Source of the DNA: Flavobacteriales bacterium
GTDB lineage: Bacteria; Bacteroidota; Bacteroidia; Flavobacteriales_F; PHOS-HE28
Reading direction: 5' to 3'
Length of the DNA: 64,000 nucleotides
NCBI GenBank assembly: GCA_016710965.1
Contig: JADJTW010000031.1
Coordinates: 124,001 to 188,000 of the forward strand
Shown: in pieces, positions 56,235 to 64,000 of the stretch
Layout of the letters: each line of letters starts with the position of its first letter
Position numbering within the stretch: the first letter of the stretch is position 1
Made by a program: the position numbers and the translations under genes
The notes under the pieces: model-generated
Seen by the model: the letters and a program-made list of their open reading frames with translations, nothing else
What the model was told of the DNA's origin: nothing
Database searches by the model: none

Positions 56235-57329
56235 CTAATAGTGGTATATGGGGTCCGTGGCGGTTTCCGCCAAACGGACGGCAAATGTAGAGAAATGTTC
56301 CCCTAGCCAGCGCTGAATGAGCCGGGGAGTGAACTGCTCGCTGCCGAAGTGCCCGATATCGGCCAGGAGGAGCCGTCCATCGGCATCGAAGAACTGGTGG
56401 TACTTGAGGTCGCCGGTAATGAAGGCATCGGCACCAGCTGCGACCGCCTTGCTCAGCAGGAATGCCCCCGATCCACCACAAAGGGCCACACGTCGTACGG
56501 GCCTGCCCAACAGCCTGGTATGCCTTACCTGGCTCAAGTTGAATGTGCTTTTAAGCAGGGCAAGGAACTCTGCCTCGGGCATGGCTTGCTCCCATTCGCC
56601 CAGCAAGCCAGCACCCACGCCGGGTAGCTGGTTGGTCAACGGATACAAGTCGAAAGCCACCTCTTCGTATGGATGAACCTGCTTCACGGCATCGATGACG
56701 ACATCTGCTAAATGGGGCCGCAGGACCACCTCCACCCTAACCTCCTGCTCATTGTGACGATTACCTCGCTGGCCAACGAACGGGTTCGTGCCCTCGCCTC
56801 CTCGGAAGGTGCCTGTCCCCTCGGCATTGAAGCTGCACTCGTCATAGGCGCCAATGGCTCCGGCTCCCGCATGGAAAAGTGCGTTGCGCACAGCTTCTGC
56901 ATGGTCCCTCGGCACGAAGACCGTCAATTTGAGCAACTGGCCAGGCTTGGCGTCAAGAACGCACAAAGGCTTCAGGCCTAGGGTTTTTGCTATTTCTCCG
57001 TTGACGCCCTCTAGAACATTGTCGAGGTTCGTATGGATAGCATAGAGCGCGATGTTGTTCCGGATGGCCGCCAGCACGGTGCGTTCTACGTAGCTATTGG
57101 CCACCAAGCTCTTGAGGCCCCTGAAGATCACCGGATGATGGCTGATGATGAGCCCGCAACCGTGTCGCGCGGCTTCCTCCACCACAGCCTCCGTGCAGTC
57201 CAGGCATACCAATGCCGAATTCACCTCTGCTTCGGGGTCGCCTACCTGAAGGCCACTGTTGTCGTAGTCTTCCTGCAGCGAGCGTGGTGCCCGCCTTTCG
57301 AGGACGGACACTAGTTCTTTGATCTTCAT
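56235..57329 (-). CDS. Nif3-like dinuclear metal center hexameric protein
   Basis: A 364-residue Nif3/YbgI/DUF34 protein. Metal-binding histidines appear in GCGLIISHHPVIFRGLK, IALYAIHTNLDNVLEGVN and the C-terminal DIGHFGSEQFTPRL. A central PII/CutA-like insertion (LLKLTVFVPRDHAEAVRNAL ... VHPYEEVAFDLYPL) is typical of the long form. ATG 57329 (MKIKELVSVLERRAP) is the family start. The molecular role is unsettled; a link with GTP cyclohydrolase-type chemistry has been proposed for the family. Divergent from lpxK across 31 nt. Confidence 0.92.
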   Translation of the reverse strand: MKIKELVSVLERRAPRSLQEDYDNSGLQVGDPEAEVNSALVCLDCTEAVVEEAARHGCGLIISHHPVIFRGLKSLVANSYVERTVLAAIRNNIALYAIHTNLDNVLEGVNGEIAKTLGLKPLCVLDAKPGQLLKLTVFVPRDHAEAVRNALFHAGAGAIGAYDECSFNAEGTGTFRGGEGTNPFVGQRGNRHNEQEVRVEVVLRPHLADVVIDAVKQVHPYEEVAFDLYPLTNQLPGVGAGLLGEWEQAMPEAEFLALLKSTFNLSQVRHTRLLGRPVRRVALCGGSGAFLLSKAVAAGADAFITGDLKYHQFFDADGRLLLADIGHFGSEQFTPRLIQRWLGEHFSTFAVRLAETATDPIYHY

Positions 57330-57360
57330 CTTTGAGGCTGCGTGCCATCCTCGGCGCGAC

Positions 57361-58434
57361 ATGGCAAAGATGCCCTTCTGGCGCGTGGCACTCCTCCCGG
57401 TCTCATGGTTGTATGGAGCAATCCTTCGCCTTCGTCATGCGCTATACGACACGGGCCTTTTCAAGTCCACGCGACCGGGAATACCCACCATCGCGATTGG
57501 CAACCTTGCTCTAGGGGGTACCGGCAAGACCCCGATGATGGAACTGGTACTGAGCATCCTGGACGGACTGGGTCCTATCGCGACACTGAGCCGGGGCTAT
57601 GGCCGCAGCGGTGGCACGTTCCACGAAGTATTCGCCGATGACCTAGCGCAACGCAGTGGCGATGAGCCCGTGCAGGTGAAGCGCAAGTTTGCTGAAGCGC
57701 GGGTATTCGTTGGTGTTGATCGAGCGGCATCCATCGAAGTGATCATGCAGGAAGTGCCCGATGTGAAGGCCGTGGTGCTGGATGACGCCGTGCAGCACCG
57801 CGCGTTGGATGCGGGGTTGAACATCATCCTCACCACATGGCAACGCCCTTGGTGCGATGATGCGCTAGTGCCAGTCGGCCGCCTGCGGGATCTTCCTTCG
57901 CGGAGCAGCGCAGCGCAGATCGTGGTGGTGACCAAGTGCCCCGATCTGCCCGCACCGGCAGAACAGGAACGATGGCGCGAACGTCTTCGCCTGCGCGAAG
58001 GGCAGGACTTGTACTTCGCCGGGATCGAATACACCGAGCCCATGCTTGATATGGCCGGTGATCGGCCAACAAGAATGCCGGGTGACAAGGGAACCGATAG
58101 CTACCTACTCTTCACCGGCATAGCGGATGCACAGCCGCTTGTGGACCACCTGAAGGTCGGCCATAAGGTGGAGCACATCGCCTTCCCGGACCACCATGCG
58201 TTCACTAGATCCGACCTGGACGGCCTGGCGGCGAGGTACGCTACATTCGCGGCCGGTCCGAAAATGCTGATCACCACGGAGAAAGACATTGCGCGGCTCG
58301 GGTCTGCGGCAGGCACTCCGCTGGAGGGGATCCCTTTGGCGACGATCGGCATGAAGACCGTGATCCTGAACGAACCCCAACGCTTCGCCCAGCTGATACG
58401 CCGCCATGTTGCAACGCATACAGCGCATAGCTGA
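57361..58434 (+). CDS. lpxK: Tetraacyldisaccharide 4'-kinase
   Basis: Phosphorylates the lipid A disaccharide precursor at the 4' position at the inner membrane. It has 357 residues from ATG 57361. An N-terminal membrane-associating helix (VALLPVSWLYGAILRLRHAL) is followed by the P-loop IAIGNLALGGTGKTPMMELV and IATLSRGYGRSGGTF. Later blocks are VVLDDAVQHRALDAGLNI and AFPDHHAFTRSDLDGLA. The frame upstream of 57361 is open but not family-like. It overlaps punA by 29 bp. Confidence 0.94.
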   Translation: MAKMPFWRVALLPVSWLYGAILRLRHALYDTGLFKSTRPGIPTIAIGNLALGGTGKTPMMELVLSILDGLGPIATLSRGYGRSGGTFHEVFADDLAQRSGDEPVQVKRKFAEARVFVGVDRAASIEVIMQEVPDVKAVVLDDAVQHRALDAGLNIILTTWQRPWCDDALVPVGRLRDLPSRSSAAQIVVVTKCPDLPAPAEQERWRERLRLREGQDLYFAGIEYTEPMLDMAGDRPTRMPGDKGTDSYLLFTGIADAQPLVDHLKVGHKVEHIAFPDHHAFTRSDLDGLAARYATFAAGPKMLITTEKDIARLGSAAGTPLEGIPLATIGMKTVILNEPQRFAQLIRRHVATHTAHS

Positions 58435-59218
58435 CCACCTGAAGCAAGCCACCGGCGGCTTCGTCCCGGAAACAGGGATCATACTGGGCACCGGCCTCAG
58501 CGGCCTGGGCAAGGAGATCGAGGTGAAGCATAGCATTGCCTACGCCGATATCCCCGAATTCCCAGTGAGCACCGTGCAAGGTCATCCCGGCCGCTTGCTC
58601 TTCGGCGTCCTGGGCGGAAAACCGGTGGTGGCCATGCAGGGGCGCTTCCACTACTATGAAGGGTGGACCATGGATGAAGTGGTGCTGCCCGTGCGCGTCT
58701 TCAAATTCCTCGGCATCCATCGGCTCTTCGTAAGCAATGCCTGCGGCGGTGTCAACCCGGCCTTCGAGACCGGCGACCTGATGATCCTCACCGACCACAT
58801 CTGTCTCTTCCCCAATCCGCTCATCGGCCGCAACATCGATGCGCTCGGCCCGCGCTTCCCCGACATGAGCGCGCCGTATGACCATGCGCTCATCAGCAAA
58901 GCGAAGGAGATCGCCCATCGCAGTAACATAGCTGTACGGACCGGCTGCTACGTGGGCCTTACCGGACCCACATTGGAAACTCCTGCGGAATACCGCTATG
59001 TGCGCATCATCGGTGGCGATGCCGTGGGAATGAGCACGGTGCCCGAGGTGATCGCTGCGCGCCACATGGCGATACCGTGCTTCGCCATGAGCGTGATCAC
59101 CGACATGGGCGTGGAAGGCCGGATAGAGAAGACCACGCACGAGATGGTGCAACGCGTGGCCGAGAAAGCCGAACCGAGCTTGACATTGATCATGCGTGAA
59201 CTAATCGCCAACTGCTGA
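58406..59218 (+). CDS. punA: Purine-nucleoside phosphorylase
   Basis: Cleaves purine nucleosides with phosphate in salvage. The 270-residue trimeric (class II) form. Blocks include TGIILGTGLSGLGKEIEV (phosphate loop), VQGHPGRLLFGVLGGKPVVA, MQGRFHYYEGWTMDEVVLPV, FVSNACGGVNPAFETGDLM, GLTGPTLETPAEYRYVRIIG and GMSTVPEVIAARHM. Start ATG 58406 lies within the lpxK 3' end; lpxK-punA order is conserved in the phylum. The stop overlaps the next start (TGATG). Confidence 0.95.
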   Translation: MLQRIQRIADHLKQATGGFVPETGIILGTGLSGLGKEIEVKHSIAYADIPEFPVSTVQGHPGRLLFGVLGGKPVVAMQGRFHYYEGWTMDEVVLPVRVFKFLGIHRLFVSNACGGVNPAFETGDLMILTDHICLFPNPLIGRNIDALGPRFPDMSAPYDHALISKAKEIAHRSNIAVRTGCYVGLTGPTLETPAEYRYVRIIGGDAVGMSTVPEVIAARHMAIPCFAMSVITDMGVEGRIEKTTHEMVQRVAEKAEPSLTLIMRELIANC

Positions 59219-60618
59219 TGAAGATCCTAGAACGTCCGGCGATCATGGTCGCAAAATGCGGTGCATTCGCCCTGGCGTCGCTCATCGCGAACAGCACCAT
59301 GTCACAAGACAGCCTGAACGTGCGCAGGCTCTTCCATTGGGATGATCCTTCGATCCCCATGGGCGTGGAGGTCTATTTCAACCAATACAACGATGTATGG
59401 GGCTACGCCGCCAACGGCCGTGAATACGCCTTCCTCGGCAGCACCTTGGGCGTGCATGTCTTCGATGTGACCGAACCCGCGAGCAGCGTGCTCGTGGACC
59501 ACGTGCCCGGAGCCTTCAGCGGCACCGGGGTGATACACCGCGATTACAAGGTGTACCAGGGCCACCTCTTCGCCACATGCGACCAAGGCCCGAGCACCTT
59601 GCAGGTCATGGACCTCCAATACCTTCCTGACAGCGTGCATGTGGTGTACGACAGCCCGGCGCTGTTCGCACGCGCGCACAACATCCAAATCGATACGGTG
59701 AACGCACGCATGTACACCTGCGGAGGCAGCACCGAGTTCAGCGTTTACGACATCAGTGATCCCGCGAACCCCGCGCTGCTCAGCAATTGCGAAGCCGACG
59801 TGCCTTGGTGGGGCAACGTGGTCGGCTACGTGCATGATTGCTTCGTACGCGACAACATCGTGTGGACCAATGACCAGGATGGCATGCACGTACTGGATTT
59901 CACCGATGCGGCGAATCCCGCTCTCCTGGGCTCCCTCACCAACTACCCCGACCAGGGCTACAACCACAGCAGTTGGATGAACGACGCCGGTACGCTCCTG
60001 GCGATGGCGGATGAAACGCATGGCTCACCGCTGAAATTCGTGGATGCCACCAACCTCAGTGACCTGCAGGTGATCGCCACAGTGACCTCCGGCGTGGATC
60101 CCACCAGCGTGCTGCACAATCCGTTCTTCGTTGGCGACATGGTGCATGTGGCCTACTACTACGACGGCTACTGGCTGTGGAACCTGGCCGATCCGCAGCA
60201 GCCCATCCTCCTAGGGTACTTCGACACTTGCCTGGAGCCCAATACCAACAGCTACAGCGGGGCATGGGGCACCTACCCCTTCCTGCCCAGCGGCCATGTG
60301 CTCGTAAGCGACATGCAAACAGGTCTTTGGGTGCTGGATGTGGACCAGGCCACCGGGGTCGCGACACCAGCGACCGATGCATTCCGGATTCACCCCACGA
60401 TCACCAACGGCTTGGTGAACATCCAGTGTTTGCTCAACGAGACAGGGGCCTCACGGATCGAGGTGATCGATGCGAAAGGCGCGCTGGTGATGACTACCGG
60501 CATGAACTCGACCACTTCGTTGCTGGACCTGAGCCGCCTGGATGACGGCCTTTACATCGTGCGTGTTTCGGGGGCTGCCACGCACACCCAACGGATCGTG
60601 AAGAACGCGGCGCGATGA
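59218..60618 (+). CDS. Choice-of-anchor B family (LVIVD-like repeat) secreted protein with T9SS sorting domain
   Basis: A 466-residue exported protein. The N-terminal signal (CGAFALASLIANSTMSQ) precedes beta-propeller-type repeats: GVHVFDVTEPASSVLVDHV, FSVYDISDPANPALLSNC, MHVLDFTDAANPALLGSL and WLWNLADPQQPILLGYF, all with the D-x-x-x-P-x-x-P turn of LVIVD repeats. This layout matches 'choice-of-anchor B' proteins. The C-terminus (GASRIEVIDAKGALVMTT ... LDDGLYIVRVSG ... RIVK) is a T9SS sorting domain. It is coupled by overlapping codons to both punA and gatB. Function unknown. Confidence 0.85.
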   Translation: MKILERPAIMVAKCGAFALASLIANSTMSQDSLNVRRLFHWDDPSIPMGVEVYFNQYNDVWGYAANGREYAFLGSTLGVHVFDVTEPASSVLVDHVPGAFSGTGVIHRDYKVYQGHLFATCDQGPSTLQVMDLQYLPDSVHVVYDSPALFARAHNIQIDTVNARMYTCGGSTEFSVYDISDPANPALLSNCEADVPWWGNVVGYVHDCFVRDNIVWTNDQDGMHVLDFTDAANPALLGSLTNYPDQGYNHSSWMNDAGTLLAMADETHGSPLKFVDATNLSDLQVIATVTSGVDPTSVLHNPFFVGDMVHVAYYYDGYWLWNLADPQQPILLGYFDTCLEPNTNSYSGAWGTYPFLPSGHVLVSDMQTGLWVLDVDQATGVATPATDAFRIHPTITNGLVNIQCLLNETGASRIEVIDAKGALVMTTGMNSTTSLLDLSRLDDGLYIVRVSGAATHTQRIVKNAAR

Positions 60619-62075
60619 GCCATTGGAGCGAGCGTTGGGAATTGGTCGTTGGCCTGGAGGTGCATGCGCAGCTCATCACGGCCAGCAAGGCATACAGCAG
60701 CGATGCCAATGCGTATGGCGACCATCCCAACACCAACGTAAGCCCCATCACCCTCGGGCACCCCGGAACACTTCCTGTGGCGAACAAGAAGGTGATCGAG
60801 CACGCGGTGCGGCTGGGCCTCGCCACGCATTGCGCCATCGCCCCCTGGATGCACTATGCGCGCAAGAACTACTTCTACCCCGATCTGCCCAAAGGCTACC
60901 AGATCACACAAGACCAGACTCCGATCTGCACCAAAGGCTACATCGACATCCCGGTGGACGGTGGCGAGAAACGGATCGGCATCACGCGCATACACATGGA
61001 GGAGGACGCGGGCAAGAGCATCCATGATGTGGATCCCTTCAACACGCTCGTCGACTTGAACCGCGCTGGCGTTCCCTTGGTGGAGATCGTGAGCGAGCCC
61101 GACATCCGCAGCGGGCAGGAAGCATACGACTACCTCGTGGAGGTTCGCCGGTTGGTCCGCTACCTCGACATCTGCGACGGCAACATGGAAGAAGGCAGCT
61201 TGCGATGCGATGCCAACATCAGCCTGCGCGCCAGGGGCACCACGCCGTTCGGCACGCGTTGCGAAGTGAAGAACATGAACAGCTTCCGCAATGTGATGCG
61301 TGCCATCGAGCACGAAGCCCAGCGCCAGAGCGAGGTGCTTGAAGCGGGCGGAACCATCCACATGGAGACGCGCACGTTCGACGCCGCCAAGGGCACCACG
61401 CTGGGCATGCGCAGCAAGGAATTGGCGCACGATTACCGCTACTTCCCCGAGCCTGACCTTCAGCCTGTGACCGTGAGCGAGGCCCAGAAAGAAGCCATCC
61501 GCAAGGCCATGCCACCGCTGCCGCGCGAATTGCGCGAGAAGTACACCGGCTCGCTCGGCCTTAGCACATACGACGCCGCCATCCTCACGGACGATAAAGC
61601 CACGGCGCTCTATTACGAGGCTGTCATCGCCCATTCGCCCAATTTCAAGGGCGCCGCCAACTGGGTGATGGGCGATGTGCGCAGTTGGGTGAATGAACGC
61701 GGCCTCGCCATGGAGCAGTTCCCCATCAGCGCCGAACGCCTTGCGGGCTTGATCGCGCTGATCGACAGCGGCAAGGTGAACCACACCATCGCCAGCCAGA
61801 AGCTCTTTCCGCTGATGCTCGAAGACAGCGCTTCTTCAGCGGAAGAACTCGCGGTGAAGCACGACCTGGTCCAGGACACGCGTGAAGATGTGATCGAAGG
61901 GATCATGCGCGGGATCATGGCTCGCTACCCCGACAAGGTGGAAGCCTATCGAAAAGGCAACAAGGGCCTGCTCGGCCTCTTCATGGGCGAAGTCATGAAA
62001 GGCACCAAGGGCAAGACCGACCCCAAACGCGCCAGTGAAGTGGTGCGCATGATGCTCGAAAAAGACCACGCATGA
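60615..62075 (+). CDS. gatB: Aspartyl/glutamyl-tRNA(Asn/Gln) amidotransferase subunit B
   Basis: GatB activates the misacylated Glu or Asp on tRNA-Gln or tRNA-Asn for amidation. The 486 residues are normal. Blocks are ELVVGLEVHAQLITASKAYS, HPGTLPVANKKVIEHAVRLG, RKNYFYPDLPKGYQITQ, RIHMEEDAGKS, LVDLNRAGVPLVEIVSEPDI and the RCEVKNMNSFRNVMRAIEHE signature. The helical YqeY-like tail (GLLGLFMGEVMKGTKGKTDP) is complete. gatA and gatC are not here. It overlaps its neighbours by ATGA on both sides. Confidence 0.97.
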   Translation: MSHWSERWELVVGLEVHAQLITASKAYSSDANAYGDHPNTNVSPITLGHPGTLPVANKKVIEHAVRLGLATHCAIAPWMHYARKNYFYPDLPKGYQITQDQTPICTKGYIDIPVDGGEKRIGITRIHMEEDAGKSIHDVDPFNTLVDLNRAGVPLVEIVSEPDIRSGQEAYDYLVEVRRLVRYLDICDGNMEEGSLRCDANISLRARGTTPFGTRCEVKNMNSFRNVMRAIEHEAQRQSEVLEAGGTIHMETRTFDAAKGTTLGMRSKELAHDYRYFPEPDLQPVTVSEAQKEAIRKAMPPLPRELREKYTGSLGLSTYDAAILTDDKATALYYEAVIAHSPNFKGAANWVMGDVRSWVNERGLAMEQFPISAERLAGLIALIDSGKVNHTIASQKLFPLMLEDSASSAEELAVKHDLVQDTREDVIEGIMRGIMARYPDKVEAYRKGNKGLLGLFMGEVMKGTKGKTDPKRASEVVRMMLEKDHA

Positions 62076-63217
62076 ACCGTTATCACACCATAAGCATCCT
62101 GCTCGCTGGCAGTCTCATGCTCTCGGCATGCAGCTACAAGAACGACCGGCGTCCCATTCGCATCGTGGCGAAGGAGGGGGGCGGCATGAAGTGCTATTTC
62201 GACCGCTTCGAGAACAACGTACCGTACCATGTCGACTCCATCACGCTTGACAAGAACGGCGAAGGCGCCTTTCTCATACCGCCTCTGCCGCTCGACTTCT
62301 ATCGGCTCAGCATCGGCAACGAACAGTTGATCGTGGTGCTCGACAGCGCCGAAAGCCTCGACATCCACGGCAGGGCAGGCACCATGTCCACACCGGATGG
62401 CATCGCTGGATCGGTGCATACCGATCTCCTCCGCCGCTTCCAGGAGGAAGTGCAGGGCTACGACATGAAAGTGGCGGCGCTGAAGAACGCGCTGCGCGAA
62501 GACCCCTCCAATACCGCCAACATGGAGGAGCTGAACAGCACGAACAGCATGTTCTACGAGCATTGCAAGCAACTGGCGCGCGAGCACAGCGGATCGCCCG
62601 TAGCCATATCGGCTGTAAGCAGGCTCAACATCCAGCAGGAGCTCGAACTGTTCAAGCTGGTGCGCGAGTCGCTGCGCAAGACCATGCCGCGCAGCACCTT
62701 CTTCACCAATTTCCGCGATCAGGTGGATCGCGTGGAGCAGGAGCTGCTGAGGTTCAAGATGCAGGAGGAGGAGCAGAAGCGCCTGAGCAACCTGTTGCCC
62801 GTGAGGGGACGTGCGCCCGAGATCGTGCAGCAGACGCCAGAGGGCGGCACCTTCGCGCTCAGTGCGTTGCGCGGCAAGTACGTGCTCATCGATTTCTGGG
62901 CCAGCTGGTGCCGTCCGTGCCGGATCGAGAATCCCAACGTGAAGCGCGTGTATGAGAAGTACAAGGGCAGAGGATTCGAGATCCTCGGCGTATCCCTTGA
63001 TCGCGACCAGGCGGCATGGCTAAAAGCCATAGAGGACGACGGCCTGCCATGGAAGCACGTGAGCGACCTGGCGTTCTGGAACAACGCGGCAGCGCAGGAA
63101 TACGGTGTGAGCAGCATCCCGTACACTGTACTGGTAGATCGTGAAGGCATGATCATCGAGAAAGGCTTGCGCGGCGAGGACTTGGAAAGGAAGCTGGGCG
63201 AGCTGATCGGCCGCTGA
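62072..63217 (+). CDS. TlpA/ResA-like thioredoxin-fold lipoprotein
   Basis: A 381-residue exported lipoprotein: the signal ISILLAGSLMLSAC puts the acylated Cys at residue 20. The N-terminal half resembles DUF4369-type domains (KCYFDRFENNVPYHVDSITL, IVVLDSAESLDIHGRAGTMS). After a helical linker comes a thioredoxin domain from about residue 250, with VLIDFWASWCRPC (Cys280 and Cys283) and the cis-Pro region YGVSSIPYTVLVDREGMI. It probably reduces disulfides in the periplasm. The start overlaps the gatB stop (ATGA). Confidence 0.9.
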   Translation: MNRYHTISILLAGSLMLSACSYKNDRRPIRIVAKEGGGMKCYFDRFENNVPYHVDSITLDKNGEGAFLIPPLPLDFYRLSIGNEQLIVVLDSAESLDIHGRAGTMSTPDGIAGSVHTDLLRRFQEEVQGYDMKVAALKNALREDPSNTANMEELNSTNSMFYEHCKQLAREHSGSPVAISAVSRLNIQQELELFKLVRESLRKTMPRSTFFTNFRDQVDRVEQELLRFKMQEEEQKRLSNLLPVRGRAPEIVQQTPEGGTFALSALRGKYVLIDFWASWCRPCRIENPNVKRVYEKYKGRGFEILGVSLDRDQAAWLKAIEDDGLPWKHVSDLAFWNNAAAQEYGVSSIPYTVLVDREGMIIEKGLRGEDLERKLGELIGR

Positions 63218-63304
63218 GCCGGACCGTGCATCCCCCGTCATCCGCCTTAGGGCCGTCACTCCTGCGCAGGCCGGAGCCACATCACCTTTTTGAACAACCT
63301 TAGC

Positions 63305-64000
63305 ATGGTCATGAACCGGATCTTCCCCTTCGCCTTGGCATTGCCTTCGGCGCTCGCCGCACAGGACTACTTCCAGCAGCAGGTGGACTACACTATCAGC
63401 GTGCGGCTCGATGACGAACGCCACCTGCTCCACGCGCAAGAGTCCTTCGTGTATGCGAACAACTCGCCGCAAGCGCTGGACACGCTGTGGATGCACCTGT
63501 GGCCGAATGCCTACCGCGATCGCGAGACAGCGCTCTGCGAGCAGTTGGACCGCATGGACGATCTCAGTCTGCACTTCGCCGAGGAAGACGACCGCGGCTA
63601 CATCGACAGCCTTGATTTCCGCAGCGGTGATACGCCGCTCATCTGGGGATACCACGCCCGCCATGCCGACATCGCATGGATCAAGCTCCCGCTGCCGTTG
63701 CAGAGCGGGTCATCCATCTCCATCAGCACGCCCTTTCGCGTCAAGGTCCCCGATGGCAAGTTCTCCCGCCTCGGCCACACCAAACAGGCCTACTACATCA
63801 CGCAGTGGTACCCCAAGCCAGCGGTGTTCGATGCAACGGGCTGGCACGCCATGCCCTACCTCACCGAGGGCGAGTTCTACAGCGAGTTCGGGAGCTTCGA
63901 TGTGAGCATAACGCTCCCTTCGAACTATGTGGTAGGCGCAACGGGTATCCTGCAAGAGGAGAGCGAGCGAAGCTGGATGGACTCGCTGGCAAGCGTGCCT
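63305..64000 (+). CDS. M1 family metallopeptidase, N-terminal part, cut by window edge
   Basis: An open frame of 232 codons running off the window. ATG 63305 or 63311 precedes a signal peptide (FPFALALPSALAAQ). The mature part matches the N-terminal beta-domain of M1 aminopeptidase-like proteins of Bacteroidota (FQQQVDYTISVRLDDERHLL, LDTLWMHLWPNAYRDRETAL, YYITQWYPKPAVFDATGWH, FGSFDVSITLPSNYVVGATG). The zinc site HExxH lies beyond position 64000, so activity cannot be judged. Confidence 0.85.
   Translation, partial: MVMNRIFPFALALPSALAAQDYFQQQVDYTISVRLDDERHLLHAQESFVYANNSPQALDTLWMHLWPNAYRDRETALCEQLDRMDDLSLHFAEEDDRGYIDSLDFRSGDTPLIWGYHARHADIAWIKLPLPLQSGSSISISTPFRVKVPDGKFSRLGHTKQAYYITQWYPKPAVFDATGWHAMPYLTEGEFYSEFGSFDVSITLPSNYVVGATGILQEESERSWMDSLASVP

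Noticed and set aside
56282..56289. Exact TACATTTG box on the minus strand
   Set aside because: It lies inside the nif3 coding region, 49 nt from the zinc-ribbon start, and the two genes are probably co-transcribed; chance is likely.

Overview
This window looks like a chromosome segment of a GC-rich member of the Bacteroidota, most likely order Flavobacteriales. Four things point there. (1) Core type IX secretion system (T9SS) genes are present in the flavobacterial order: porV, porU, a PorP/SprF-family gene, gldJ, murF. (2) At least seven other genes carry a T9SS-type C-terminal sorting domain. (3) Many starts are preceded by the Bacteroidota -7 promoter box TAnnTTTG or close variants, usually without a Shine-Dalgarno sequence. 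(4) The housekeeping neighbourhoods are typical of the phylum: cdd-pdhA-pdhC; nif3 and a zinc-ribbon gene beside lpxK-punA; an archaeal-type proS. The base composition is richer in GC than in most cultured flavobacteria. That produces many long antisense ORFs, which I treated as shadows.

Layout. 1-6035: a truncated subtilisin-like protease, an orphan HsdR N-terminal-like protein, AMP nucleosidase, holA, and two exported T9SS cargo genes on the minus strand, one frameshifted. 6036-6727: a gene-free gap with a 30-bp AG microsatellite. 6728-13667: a large beta-propeller-like envelope protein, a TrkH/TrkA potassium uptake pair, a truncated haemoglobin, a LysM glucosaminidase and a small Cys-rich protein. 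13705-20413: three T9SS cargo genes with an orphan urocanase; two of the three are tandem paralogues. 20474-29255: an ECF sigma factor with a membrane-anchored partner, ppa, an exported protein, pheT, a fatty acid hydroxylase, a GNAT acetyltransferase and a lysoplasmalogenase. 29256-35872: recG, a membrane protein that is an internal tandem duplication, a P-loop ATPase behind a perfect palindrome, and a small methyltransferase-like protein. 35879-50403: pdhC, pdhA and cdd; a polyphosphate polymerase-like VTC/DUF4956 pair; ispF; porV and porU; then porP, gldJ and murF. 50454-64000: tRNA-Glu, proS and its partner, a Gly/Tyr-rich lipoprotein, a FadL-like porin, the zinc-ribbon and Nif3 genes, and the tightly overlapping lpxK-punA-(T9SS cargo)-gatB-thioredoxin run, ending in a truncated M1 peptidase.

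Working together: PorU (sortase) and PorV (shuttle) handle T9SS cargo in the outer membrane, while GldJ and the PorP/SprF protein belong to the secretion or gliding apparatus. Several proteins encoded here (at 2893, 5082, 13705, 17327, 18881, 23307 and 59218) are probable substrates.

Most notable observations: promoter boxes only 4-8 nt from start codons, implying leaderless or nearly leaderless mRNAs; divergent promoters set back to back; an apparent +1 frameshift in gldJ at a UGA; a fused tandem duplication; and a 16-bp palindrome abutting an ATPase promoter. I found no CRISPR array, prophage, insertion sequence or rRNA gene, and no clearly novel multi-gene system. All family assignments come from reading motifs by eye; no database search was run.
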